A DNA stretch of 23,278 nt from positions 1 through 23,278 of IMG/VR virus record IMGVR_UViG_3300029267_001278. One strand, given 5' to 3'. This stretch comes from a virus. This document shows positions 1 to 7,488 of this stretch, in pieces (position 1 is the first letter of the stretch; the number at the start of each line of letters is the position of its first letter). A model generated the notes under the pieces. It saw nothing but the letters and a program-made list of their open reading frames with translations. It was not told the DNA's origin and did not search any database. The position numbers were made by a program, and so were the translations under genes.

Positions 1-1
1 A

Positions 2-1837
2 TCAACGGGCGTAATTGAAAGCGGTGGAAGCGAAACGATAGTTGCGCCCGATGCGCAAGTCTTTTCCAACAATACGGCCGGGAGCTTGCCGGGTACAACA
101 AATGTACCAAGCGGTGCTTTTACAAACATAACCTACCCCGATGCGAGCGTAACAGTTGACGACCAAGATGGCAATGAATTAGCTCAACAGGACGTTCCAA
201 GCGGTGTGCCATCGACAATTGTCGTTACGATTCCCGAATACGACCTATCCATCCCCCAAGCCCCGCTAACAGTTGATGTTGATGAAAACAAAACGCTGAC
301 GGTGCGAGATAGCGCGGGCAATTCGTTTCTATCGAGCCAAGTTTCAGCGAGCGAGTCGGTGAGTGATGTGTTTGTTGATTTGGCTGATTACAAAGCGACA
401 GTTCAAGGTTTAACACCGAACATTTACAACGTACTACGGACAGATAGTCCATCCTTTAGACTATTCGACACCGACGGCACGCAAATAAGCATTGACTCGA
501 TAGACGACTCCGCTAACCCCATTTTCGACGTAACGCTCGCAAATATCCCGCTGCAAGTCAATAGCGGCGTAGAAGGCGCGCTGAAATTGGGTTGGGATGT
601 GTTTAACATTATACTGGAAGACCCATCCGGCGCAACCGTCACACCAAATTCGATTGATACGGGAACGGCGAAGCAGGTTACAATTGAAGTACCCGCATTG
701 GCGCTCGACGTGTCGCTCGCAGTAGATGACACGAACCCAACCGTTGGCGAAGAAATTACAGCGACCGTAACCGCATCCGGCGCGGACAGCTTTTGCGTAT
801 CATTTGACAACGGCACATCCGTAGCGGGAACCAGTGCAACGGCCAACAATACCTATATGATTCCAGGCGTTTATACCGTTGGCGCACTTGCGGGAATTGA
901 CGCAACAGGGGTAGGCGGCGCAGTTCCTGACGCGAACAAAGTTGACGTGACTGTTGATGGTCTGCTCGACACCTACGCTTTAAGTGCATTTATTGCAACC
1001 GCTCCGGTGTTGCTGCAACGGCTGTATTCGGGTGATGGATTAGAAGTTCGTAAAACGGGGCCCGGTGGTACTTCTGACTTCGGATATACAGATGGCGTTT
1101 TAGACGACTTTACGACCTACGTTGGTAGCGGGGATGGCTTTGTCAGAACCCTATACAATCAAGTTGGTAATGACTTTGTGCAGACCAATAACGCTGACCA
1201 GCCGCAAATAATAAATTCGGGAACGCTGCTGACAAATCCGTTCGGCGGTTGGGTGATGCGGTTTAATAACAACGAATTTTTACAGGCAACCCGTGAAAAC
1301 TTTTGGGGTGCGGATAGAACAAAACTATTTTTGGCATTTGCCTTTAGTTTGGACTCGTCGAGTTCTGGAAATACTAACAACATAATTTCACAAGCAAACT
1401 ACACAACATCCAATGAGTTCTCATGGAGGGTTGCTTACATAAGGGATACAGAAAGACTGTTTGTTGATTATAGCGCAAATGGAAACGTATCGAACCGGCA
1501 AAACATTCAATTTAGCGGCGTTTCAGCAGACGAGTTTAATGGATGTGTCGTTCAGATAGACACGGATGAATCCGTAAACGACAGAATAAAAGCGTGGAAA
1601 ATGACATCTTCTGGTCTGTCTGCTCTAACAAGGGTTTCAACAGGAGGAAACATTACTGGAAACTTACATAATTCAACTTCGGATGTACTAATAGGTGCTG
1701 CCAATCCTGTTGCGCCTGAAGGATTATTTAAGGGCGACATCTCACCGCACCACATTGTAACGCCTGAGCTACTTTCAACCGCTGACAGAGACGCTGTTGG
1801 TGAGTACCTATACAACATAATTTCACAATCACTATAA
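2..1837 (+). CDS. Phage tail-fibre-like structural protein, 5' partial
   Basis: The frame is open from base 2, so the true N-terminus lies outside the window; a TTG at 86 is only an internal codon. The visible part (about 611 residues) begins with Ser/Thr/Asp/Val-rich beta-sandwich-like stretches. A PKD/Ig-like segment follows at roughly bases 710-960 (NPTVGEEITATVTASGAD). From about base 970 the C-terminal part carries the pattern LQRLYSGDGLEVRK ... GSGDGFVRTLYNQVGND. That pattern is typical of the concanavalin-A/arabinofuranosidase-B-like domain found at the ends of many phage tail and fibre proteins. Expected role: virion tail tip or fibre, binding host glycans; enzymatic activity is not shown. 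It overlaps the next gene by one base (TAATG), so the two are probably cotranscribed. Phage structural protein: fairly sure. Exact position in the virion: unsure. Confidence 0.75.
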   Translation, partial: STGVIESGGSETIVAPDAQVFSNNTAGSLPGTTNVPSGAFTNITYPDASVTVDDQDGNELAQQDVPSGVPSTIVVTIPEYDLSIPQAPLTVDVDENKTLTVRDSAGNSFLSSQVSASESVSDVFVDLADYKATVQGLTPNIYNVLRTDSPSFRLFDTDGTQISIDSIDDSANPIFDVTLANIPLQVNSGVEGALKLGWDVFNIILEDPSGATVTPNSIDTGTAKQVTIEVPALALDVSLAVDDTNPTVGEEITATVTASGADSFCVSFDNGTSVAGTSATANNTYMIPGVYTVGALAGIDATGVGGAVPDANKVDVTVDGLLDTYALSAFIATAPVLLQRLYSGDGLEVRKTGPGGTSDFGYTDGVLDDFTTYVGSGDGFVRTLYNQVGNDFVQTNNADQPQIINSGTLLTNPFGGWVMRFNNNEFLQATRENFWGADRTKLFLAFAFSLDSSSSGNTNNIISQANYTTSNEFSWRVAYIRDTERLFVDYSANGNVSNRQNIQFSGVSADEFNGCVVQIDTDESVNDRIKAWKMTSSGLSALTRVSTGGNITGNLHNSTSDVLIGAANPVAPEGLFKGDISPHHIVTPELLSTADRDAVGEYLYNIISQSL

Positions 1838-3096
1838 TGTCACGATACAACTTAAAAGACTATTTAGGGCAATACCCAAGCGAAACAGCCGCTTTGCAGG
1901 CTTGTTTTAACGACATTCAAGGCGACACTTTTGCGCTAATTGATGGCGAGGATGCAACCATAAAAACGACCGAAACGGTGTACTACCCTATCGGTACGGG
2001 TGCGCCCGAAATCAAGCTGCAAAACCTGCGGATATTTGCCGAGGGCGACCACGACATTTTAGCGCCTGATCCGAAACTGAAAGGGATGGCCATTGCATAC
2101 GGCAGCGATGACAACAACGCCATTAAATACCTGCACAAATTCGACTGTGAGCGCGTATGGTTCAAAGGCGGGCGAAACCAATTGGTGCTGGCCGTGCAGC
2201 GCGGTTCGGTCATTCGCAACTGTAATTTCCTGCAAGGCGTTCGCGGCGTTTTAGCCGTGTTCGTTCAACATGGTATAATTGACAATTGCCGCTTCCAGTT
2301 TCACGACGTTGAAAGCGCAGCCATCCGCACGGGTGTTTCGGACGGCACCTTAATGGATGAGTGGGGCGTAACGCCAGACGAGAACAACGGCGACTGGTTC
2401 AGCAATGCCACGACATCAAACAGTCAATCCAACCGTTTTACCGTCCGCGATTCATGGTTCTTTAGCAAGCCCGGTCAAATTACACAAGTGCGCGTGCAGG
2501 GTTCGGACGGTGTAACTCTTTACAACAACATCCACGAGGGTGCGCCTGCAAAGTGGGCAATCTACGCCGACAGCCGCAACAGCACAACCACTCACACCAT
2601 TAACATCGAAAAGCCTCACATCGAGCAGGGCGGCGCAGCAACCGAGTCGCTAATTTACACACGCGAGTACAAGAACGTGTATATCGACAAACTGTATAGC
2701 CAAATCCCCGGCGTGAAGGTGTTGCACGTTGATGGTAATATCGGTCAGGTTGTAATGGATAACCTGGAGTTCATCCCGTGGGACAACGAGTCTTTCTACT
2801 CGCATCCGCAAGTTAAATGGATTTTCCGCGAACCTGTTCAGGACATTTCGAACGCGGCAAGTTGGGATAGATGGGAGGGATCTATGCCAAAAGAGGTATT
2901 CTACCAACGCGACGTGGACATCTATTCACTCGGAACGCAAGGCATATCGCTTCGCTCGGACACTTTCATAAACGGGCGCAAACAGCGGTGTTATATGCTG
3001 ATGCACGGCCACAGCGTAACGTGGCGAGGTATCAACTATTGGAGCAGGCCGACCAATTTTACGGTCTTCAAAAAGTCTAACCTAAATGATTTGTAA
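1837..3096 (+). CDS. Right-handed beta-helix tail spike-like protein
   Basis: A 419-residue protein. After a short N-terminal segment (SRYNLKDYLGQYPSETAALQ) there are successive short beta-strand rungs such as IRNCNFLQGVRGVLAVFVQ, IIDNCRFQFHDVESAAIR and FTVRDSWFFSK. Their spacing (Asn/Asp turns, small hydrophobic strands about every 20-25 residues) is characteristic of pectate-lyase-like parallel beta-helices. In phages such proteins are tail spikes or glycan depolymerases. It starts at the ATG of TAATG overlapping the upstream fibre gene, which supports a joint role in host recognition. I cannot point to a catalytic triad, so depolymerase activity is inference. There is no signal peptide. 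The C-terminus (from about residue 330) no longer looks like helix rungs and may be a trimerisation or capping region. Confidence 0.65.
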   Translation: MSRYNLKDYLGQYPSETAALQACFNDIQGDTFALIDGEDATIKTTETVYYPIGTGAPEIKLQNLRIFAEGDHDILAPDPKLKGMAIAYGSDDNNAIKYLHKFDCERVWFKGGRNQLVLAVQRGSVIRNCNFLQGVRGVLAVFVQHGIIDNCRFQFHDVESAAIRTGVSDGTLMDEWGVTPDENNGDWFSNATTSNSQSNRFTVRDSWFFSKPGQITQVRVQGSDGVTLYNNIHEGAPAKWAIYADSRNSTTTHTINIEKPHIEQGGAATESLIYTREYKNVYIDKLYSQIPGVKVLHVDGNIGQVVMDNLEFIPWDNESFYSHPQVKWIFREPVQDISNAASWDRWEGSMPKEVFYQRDVDIYSLGTQGISLRSDTFINGRKQRCYMLMHGHSVTWRGINYWSRPTNFTVFKKSNLNDL

Positions 3097-3100
3097 ATTG

Positions 3101-3108
3101 TATATTTG
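3101..3108 (+). promoter_or_regulatory. Candidate Bacteroidota -7 element (TATATTTG)
   Basis: TATATTTG matches the Bacteroidota -7 consensus TAnnTTTG. It lies in the gap between the beta-helix gene and the metalloprotease. I see no TTTG at the expected 19-21 bases upstream, so this is a half-match only. If used, it would make the protease block independently transcribed. Confidence 0.3.
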
Positions 3109-3112
3109 AACC

Positions 3113-3196
3113 GTGCACATACTCGGAGTCATATTTTTCGCAGCGGTATTTTTGACTTGCATTCACTACATTCTAAAACAGATTGATGGTGACTGA
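3113..3196 (+). CDS. Putative 27-aa membrane peptide upstream of the protease
   Basis: A GTG-started ORF of 27 codons encodes a hydrophobic stretch (ILGVIFFAAVFLTCIHYIL) followed by a short charged tail. Its stop overlaps the first codons of the metalloprotease (ATG at 3186). It begins five bases after the -7-like TATATTTG. It fills an otherwise non-coding gap and could be a single-pass membrane peptide or a translationally coupled leader. No homology is recognised, the start is non-ATG, and a chance ORF of this length is quite possible. Confidence 0.2.
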   Translation: MHILGVIFFAAVFLTCIHYILKQIDGD

Positions 3197-4073
3197 AAGC
3201 AAATTACACTATATCGACCGCTTATTGTCATTTTTGGCTATATGCTTTCTATTGGCCTACTGCACGCGGCCAACCCTCGCACAGCAGCCATGCGCATTTG
3301 ACTACCTCGAACAGCCGCGACTGGAAGTTCCCGAAAACTACACCCGCGATACGGATACCATCCACACTATACCGCTTGTCGTTCACATCCTGCACAATGC
3401 CGCCGACCCGGTGGGCGTTGGCTCAAACATTTCTGACGCGCAAGTGCAGACAATGATTAACGACCTGAATTTGCGACTTGAAAACAACGCGGAAGGCGAC
3501 GTTGGCTTTCGGTATTGCATCAACCGCACGACGTACAACCAAACGTATCAAGATGGCGGGGTAAGTGTAGGCGGCTCGGTCGGGGTCCCCGATGCGGACA
3601 TGAAACTCGACCTGCATTGGCCGCAGGAAAACTACTATAATTTGTACGTGGTAACCACGATCAACTACTACAGCTCCACGGGCGTAACTGGCTATGCGTA
3701 CTTCCCCGTAAACAACCACATCGACGGAATTGTGATTCGCTACGACCGGATGGTTTTGCCGTTCACCACGCTTATCCACGAGGTCGGCCATTCGCTCGCA
3801 CTCTACCATACCTTTGAAAGCGCGAACAATTGCGACCCCGAAATAGATTGCAGCATACAAGGCGACCGAGTTTGCGACACTAACCCCGCACCGCTTTGGT
3901 ACGGTTGTTCGAACAATTGCCCGGCTCCATCTCCGGTTGCGGAGTTCACCAACTACATGAGCTACTCCAGTTGCCGCCCGACCCGGAGCCAACGTTATGT
4001 GAACAACTATCAGATGGGGATTGCCTTAACCCGATTTGTGAGGATGCTATACCCGTTGATTGCCGAATTGTAA
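3186..4073 (+). CDS. M43-family secreted metalloprotease (catalytic part)
   Basis: Counting from the ATG at 3186 (a TTG codon earlier is less likely), the product has a hydrophobic signal-peptide-like segment at residues 13-32 (LLSFLAICFLLAYC, then LAQQ). An M43/pappalysin-type domain follows. TIPLVVHILH at about 61-70 is the usual opening strand. HEVGHSLALYH at 198-208 gives the zinc ligands H198, H202, H208 and catalytic E199. The downstream GDRVCDTNP motif and the Met-turn NYMSYSSC near M258 also fit. Family members (cytophagalysin, ulilysin) are secreted endopeptidases. The reading frame ends about 17 residues after QMG at residues 276-278. At that point the -1 frame continues with a Cys-rich region to 4894, so this is probably only the first half of a roughly 569-aa protein. 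A metalloprotease next to tail genes could act on host surface proteins, but its role in the phage is unknown. Confidence 0.8.
   Translation: MVTESKLHYIDRLLSFLAICFLLAYCTRPTLAQQPCAFDYLEQPRLEVPENYTRDTDTIHTIPLVVHILHNAADPVGVGSNISDAQVQTMINDLNLRLENNAEGDVGFRYCINRTTYNQTYQDGGVSVGGSVGVPDADMKLDLHWPQENYYNLYVVTTINYYSSTGVTGYAYFPVNNHIDGIVIRYDRMVLPFTTLIHEVGHSLALYHTFESANNCDPEIDCSIQGDRVCDTNPAPLWYGCSNNCPAPSPVAEFTNYMSYSSCRPTRSQRYVNNYQMGIALTRFVRMLYPLIAEL
4016..4019 (+). other. Apparent -1 frameshift point in the metalloprotease (GGGG)
   Basis: The codons CAG ATG GGG ATT span a run of four G. Slipping back one base after GGG gives GAT TGC CTT, and the reading then stays open to 4892. Re-pairing of a glycine tRNA on GGG is perfect after a -1 slip. 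However, the site is not a canonical X XXY YYZ heptamer. A missing G in the assembly, or a real single-base deletion, would look identical. Confidence 0.5.
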
Positions 4074-4894
4074 ATTTTGACAATTGCGATTGCGACAACT
4101 TGGAACAGGAGTGCATCTTGCCGCATCCGTGGAATGGCTCTTGCTGTAACCCTTTGCAATACGGGCGACAATGGTTTTCTTTTTACAGTCAATACGAAGG
4201 CCCGTATGTGCTATCGATAAATACCAACTTTGAAAACAATACGCCTACATACGGGGCTAAATGGTGGCTTGCGAAGGGCGATTGTGATAATTTGGAGTAT
4301 CTCGCTTATGATGCCTGTCCAAGCAGGGCGACTCATCTTTATTGTCTACACTCGTCTGGCAATTACATTGAGTGGGCTGGTAGTTATGATGAACCTGCGC
4401 CGTGTTCTAACCCCGACACGTTGCAAAATTATTGGCACGACTTGGGATTCTACCCATACGGAACATGGGAGCCGTACGACCCAACGCAGCAAAACCATGA
4501 AATGCATTTTTGGTTTGAGGCAAACACGCAATACTATATCGCAGTTGGGGGATTCTTGTCAGGAAATGAACCTTCTTTGGGTAGCGGGAGCATATCTATT
4601 TGCCCCGAAGCACCGCTTTCAACCAATCCTGTCCTAACAAATACAGGTCTAACGCTTTCGTGGCAGGGCATCACTGAGACAGATTGGGCGGTCTTTCGGT
4701 ACGATGGCGTGCAATGGGTGGAGCTATTACGAACAATTCGTAACGAGCATCGCGTAACGGAGGGAGGTATTTACATGGTGGCCGGATCAACTGGCTTTTC
4801 AAACATGGTCAATATCGACGTTCAGCAAATTGATAACTACACGCCGCGCTTTGACGTGTTGGGGCGCGATGGTGCAAAAATGTGGATTAAGTAA
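4019..4894 (+). CDS. C-terminal region of the metalloprotease in the -1 frame
   Basis: The frame is open from 3896, but only the part after about 4019 looks coding, because upstream of that the M43 frame is the real one. It encodes about 291 residues. A Cys-rich segment comes first (DCLNPICEDAIPVDC ... CDCDN ... GSCCNP). A beta-rich region follows with many aromatic residues (YGRQWFSFYSQ, HFWFEANTQYYIAVGG). The last ~80 residues read like a beta-sandwich (LTLSWQGITETDWAVFRYDG) ending in FDVLGRDGAKMWIK. The DVLGR string recalls the C-terminal sorting regions of Bacteroidota type IX secretion substrates, but the resemblance is short and I do not rely on it. There is no convincing start codon, so this is best read as the continuation of the protease rather than a separate gene. 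It ends with TAATG shared with the next gene. Confidence 0.55.
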   Translation, partial: DCLNPICEDAIPVDCRIVNFDNCDCDNLEQECILPHPWNGSCCNPLQYGRQWFSFYSQYEGPYVLSINTNFENNTPTYGAKWWLAKGDCDNLEYLAYDACPSRATHLYCLHSSGNYIEWAGSYDEPAPCSNPDTLQNYWHDLGFYPYGTWEPYDPTQQNHEMHFWFEANTQYYIAVGGFLSGNEPSLGSGSISICPEAPLSTNPVLTNTGLTLSWQGITETDWAVFRYDGVQWVELLRTIRNEHRVTEGGIYMVAGSTGFSNMVNIDVQQIDNYTPRFDVLGRDGAKMWIK

Positions 4895-5175
4895 TGGGAA
4901 TTTGGGGAATTGTAGCGACGGTAATCGGTTCGATGGGTATCGGTGGTATCATTATGCACCTGCTCAAGCGCAGCCAGTACAGAGCGCAGACGGCAGCGGA
5001 CTGGCAGAAGGTCTACAATGACACCGTGGACTTCATCAACAGACAACTCGAAGCGGAGCGCAAAATGTGCGACGTGAAAATCGAAGCGCTTCACAAGGAG
5101 GTCGAGGCCCTGAACAAGGAAATGCAAATTGTGAAGAATCGCTGCAAAAACAACTGCTTTGAAGACGCTGCTTAA
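4894..5175 (+). CDS. Small membrane protein with coiled coil (holin/lysis-like candidate)
   Basis: 93 residues. One N-terminal hydrophobic segment (residues 2-24: IWGIVATVIGSMGIGGIIMHLL) is followed by a long charged helix (about 32-85) with heptad-like Leu/Ile/Val spacing. The C-terminus is Cys-containing (CKNNCFEDAA). The topology of one transmembrane helix plus a coiled coil is seen in phage accessory membrane proteins, including some holin-like or spanin-like ones. No lysis enzyme is adjacent, so function is open. It starts within the TAATG overlap with the upstream frame and its end overlaps the glycosyltransferase start by 17 bases, so translation is probably coupled. Confidence 0.65.
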   Translation: MGIWGIVATVIGSMGIGGIIMHLLKRSQYRAQTAADWQKVYNDTVDFINRQLEAERKMCDVKIEALHKEVEALNKEMQIVKNRCKNNCFEDAA

Positions 5176-6478
5176 CCTGCCACGTACCGCAAACATCGCA
5201 ACGCGACTCGGACGAGAAGAACCGCTGCGCCGTTGCATCGAATCGCTACACGACCAACTCGACGAAATTCGCATCTACTTCAACGACTTTCAACCTTACG
5301 ATTGGCTGCAAAATTACCCGCGCGTTACGGCGATTCGCGGCAAAGACCTCGGCGCATCGGCTCGGTACACTTTTCTCGATCCGTCTCGCCGCGAGTACTA
5401 TTTCACCTGTGACGACGACCTGATCTACCCACCAGACTACGTTGAGCGAACCGTGGCGGCCCTGCAAAAGTACGGCGGCATCGTAACGTATCACGCACGA
5501 AAGTTGACCGGCACACCCAAGCGGTACTACGGCGGCGGGCATCAGGTGTTCATGTGTCTGCGCAACGTGGACCGGGACGTTGAGGTTGACATTCCCGGCT
5601 CCGGCGTTTCGTGTTTCGTTTCGTCTCGATTTGCTCGGCCTGTTGGCGACCATCAGTACCGAAATATGGACGACATCGTGAACGGACTACTCGCCGCAAA
5701 ACAAGGCGTTCGCATCATGTGCCTATCGCATAAGGAGGGCTGGCTGCAAATGTCGCCGGAAGGTCAAGATGACGGAATTTGGGCAACGTGCCACCGAAAC
5801 GAAACGCACCAAGCGGATCTGGCCGCACAAGTTTACCGCGATCGAAAAGCACCAGACGTTGCGGTAATAATCCCATACGACCGGGACCGGGGATGGCTCG
5901 ACGAAGCGATTCGTTCCGTGGAAAATCAGCACTATCGTGGGCATATCGAGTTGATCTTGTCAGAGTCTCCAGCGAACGTATCGACCAACATCAATCGCGC
6001 TGTATCGATTGCGGAATCTTCGATTATCACGTACCTATCCGAAGACGACATCCTACCACAAGGCGCGATAGAAGGTAAAGTCGAGGCTATTTGGGGCCAC
6101 GATTTTTCGCACGGCGGCGCAACGAATTGGTACACCGACGGGCGCATGGAAGCGCACCGAACACAACACCCGGTTTCGATGGCCGCGATGCTAAATTCTA
6201 ACCAAATACACGGCGGTTCGTTGGCTTACCGAAAATACATCTTCGACGAAATTGGAGGATTCGACGATACGCTGACCAGTGCGGAAGAATATGAGTTTAA
6301 TTTGCGCTGCCTCGATGCGGGCTATTCGCTCGGATTCAACCCGCAATCGCTCTACATCTACCGACGACACGACGCGCAAAAGTCGCTCGGTAAAGGAGTG
6401 GATCAAAAACGGCGCGCAAAGGTGCGACGCGAGGTGGTTAGTCGTTATCAACCAAAACAACCCGCCCGGACTCGATAA
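5159..6478 (+). CDS. Two-domain GT2-type glycosyltransferase
   Basis: 439 residues with two GT-A folds in tandem. Domain 1 (about 1-225) opens with ANIATRLGREEPLRRCIESL and has the nucleotide-sugar/metal motif CDDDLIYPPDYVE at 84-96. Domain 2 (about 231-415) opens with VAVIIPYDRDRGWLDEAIRS, has YLSEDDILP at 292-300 and the acceptor-side segment GGFDDTLTSAEEYEFNLR at 366-383. These are the usual GT2 landmarks: DXD-like metal site and ED catalytic region. The TTG start at 5159 places the first beta strand right at the N-terminus and overlaps the upstream gene by 17 bases; no ATG fits as well. It probably transfers sugars in the host cytoplasm, to host surface polysaccharide (superinfection exclusion) or to a phage component. 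Sugar and acceptor cannot be read from sequence. The 3' end overlaps a convergent minus-strand glycosyltransferase. Confidence 0.85.
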   Translation: MKTLLNLPRTANIATRLGREEPLRRCIESLHDQLDEIRIYFNDFQPYDWLQNYPRVTAIRGKDLGASARYTFLDPSRREYYFTCDDDLIYPPDYVERTVAALQKYGGIVTYHARKLTGTPKRYYGGGHQVFMCLRNVDRDVEVDIPGSGVSCFVSSRFARPVGDHQYRNMDDIVNGLLAAKQGVRIMCLSHKEGWLQMSPEGQDDGIWATCHRNETHQADLAAQVYRDRKAPDVAVIIPYDRDRGWLDEAIRSVENQHYRGHIELILSESPANVSTNINRAVSIAESSIITYLSEDDILPQGAIEGKVEAIWGHDFSHGGATNWYTDGRMEAHRTQHPVSMAAMLNSNQIHGGSLAYRKYIFDEIGGFDDTLTSAEEYEFNLRCLDAGYSLGFNPQSLYIYRRHDAQKSLGKGVDQKRRAKVRREVVSRYQPKQPARTR

Positions 6479-6917
6479 GTTCCCGCTGCATTCCGTACTC
6501 GTGATACCAAGCGTGAACGCCGCCTTTGCCGAATCGCGGTACTTTGGATAGATCAAAACCGCACCAATGCACTTCGTGGCCACGGTTTAAAAAGTGGTAC
6601 GTTGCGGCCATTCCAGACGTTGGTGATTTGCCTACCGGATAGGGCGTTTCGCTCAGGTCGATCAGTTCAATGTTCGGATCAACCGATCGAACGTCGTCCG
6701 GCCAACCGACCGAGATCACCTTTTTAACGCGCTTCGCAGGTTCATTCCATCGGTACGTTCCGGCCTTTACAACGCCGATAAATTTTCGCACCGCCATGAT
6801 CGTTTTATCAAACGGGGTCTTGTCCAGGTGAGGTGCCGACGTGAAGTGCACGTACAAATCGTATCCTTCGTTCGGTACTTTTGCGTCAGGATTTGACGAG
6901 ATTAGCAGAATTTTCAT
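6438..6917 (-). CDS. Sialyltransferase-like (GT29/GT42-like) glycosyltransferase
   Basis: A longer frame is open upstream, but the ATG at 6917 gives a typical start (MKILLISSNPD) and avoids translating the repeat-rich non-coding DNA. The 159-residue product has DLYVHFTSAPHLDK at about 20-33 and VGKSPTSGMAATYHFL at 95-110, followed by HEVHWCGFDL at 114-123. This Ser/Thr-Gly-rich helix followed by EVHxxGFD resembles the sialyl motif of GT29/GT42 enzymes, and the later His/Glu pair (VHAWYHEYG) is also similar. It is shorter than typical sialyltransferases. It is the only convincing minus-strand gene and overlaps the end of the GT2 gene by 41 bases tail-to-tail, so the transcripts would be antisense. 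TACTTTCG at 6922-6929 (minus strand) is a near match to the Bacteroidota -7 box. Glycan-modifying role likely; substrate unknown. Confidence 0.65.
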   Translation of the reverse strand: MKILLISSNPDAKVPNEGYDLYVHFTSAPHLDKTPFDKTIMAVRKFIGVVKAGTYRWNEPAKRVKKVISVGWPDDVRSVDPNIELIDLSETPYPVGKSPTSGMAATYHFLNRGHEVHWCGFDLSKVPRFGKGGVHAWYHEYGMQRELIESGRVVLVDND

Positions 6918-7138
6918 GGTTCGAAAGTACGATTTTTCCCGTGCCGAAAAATTATTTACTACTAATTGTTCCCGAAAAGTTGCGAAAAAAGCCGTTTCAA
7001 ACGGATAAATTTCAACTCGATTTGGGTTGATTTTTTCTGTTTTATTACGGCCGTTCAAGTCTGTTGCGACACAAAGCGTTGCAAAAAGGCCGAAGCGTTG
7101 CGAACTGTTTCGGAAGTGTTGCGTCTGCGTGGCGCAAC

Positions 7139-7305
7139 TGGCGCGGGTTTGCGTGTTCACGCAACGGAACAACACTTCACTTCCCTATACTATATAGGAA
7201 AATACATTTTTTCAAAATCGATGTTTTTTCACGCGCGCGCGCGAGGCTTTGAAGCGTTGTTGCGTTGCGTTTCTTCTGTATCGCACGATTGGCGCGGGTT
7301 TGCGT
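7139..7305 (+). repeat. Direct repeat of a 16-mer (TGGCGCGGGTTTGCGT)
   Basis: The 16-mer is identical at 7139-7154 and 7290-7305. Each copy lies among GCGTTGCG motifs, so the region looks like a degenerate duplication of a roughly 150-bp unit. Confidence 0.7.
7184..7198. repeat. Short palindrome CCTATA-CTA-TATAGG
   Basis: A perfect 6-bp inverted repeat with a 3-base centre in an AT-rich island between the two direct-repeat units. It could be an operator or a melting element; nothing more can be said. Confidence 0.35.
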
Positions 7306-7416
7306 TTTTTCCGAAGCGTTGCGGAAGCGTTGCGGAAGTGTTGCGCGCTTCACGAAAACGCACGAAAAGCCCGTCAATACAAGCGTTTCGCGTTTTTACC
7401 GATGCGTTGCGTCAAA

Positions 7417-7456
7417 AAAGTTGCGTTTCGTCTTGGAAAGTTGCGTTTCGTCTTGG
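7417..7456 (+). repeat. Perfect 20-bp tandem duplication
   Basis: 7417-7436 and 7437-7456 are identical 20-mers (core AAAGTTGCGTTTCGTCTTGG), followed by a partial third unit (TAGTTTCG). The unit contains the same GTTGCG core as the iteron-like repeats upstream. Confidence 0.85.
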
Positions 7457-7488
7457 TAGTTTCGTTTTTTCTTAGTTGATTTGAACCC

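Larger units (their letters stand above)
7092..7345 (+). repeat. Iteron-like GAAGYGTTGCG repeats
   Basis: The 11-mer GAAGYGTTGCG occurs at 7092-7102, 7113-7123, 7313-7323, 7324-7334 and 7335-7345. The last three are in perfect head-to-tail tandem. A variant is at 7251-7264 and the core GCGTTGC recurs at 7076-7082, 7262-7268 and 7404-7410. All copies have the same orientation. The 11-base spacing is about one helical turn, as expected of initiator-binding iterons. The phage encodes a DnaA-domain-IV-like protein further on that could be the binder (inference). Confidence 0.65.

Noticed and set aside
6918-7175. N-terminal extension of the minus-strand glycosyltransferase to 7175
   Set aside because: The extra 86 residues are translated repeat DNA without domain character, and MKILLISSNPD at 6917 is a textbook start.
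7092-7456. CRISPR array
   Set aside because: Repeats are 11-20 bp, mostly tandem, without uniform spacers or cas genes.
6966-7479. Several 60-170 aa plus-strand frames in the repeat region
   Set aside because: Arg/Phe/Cys-rich translations in multiple frames follow the GTTGCG repeats and have no start context or conserved pattern.
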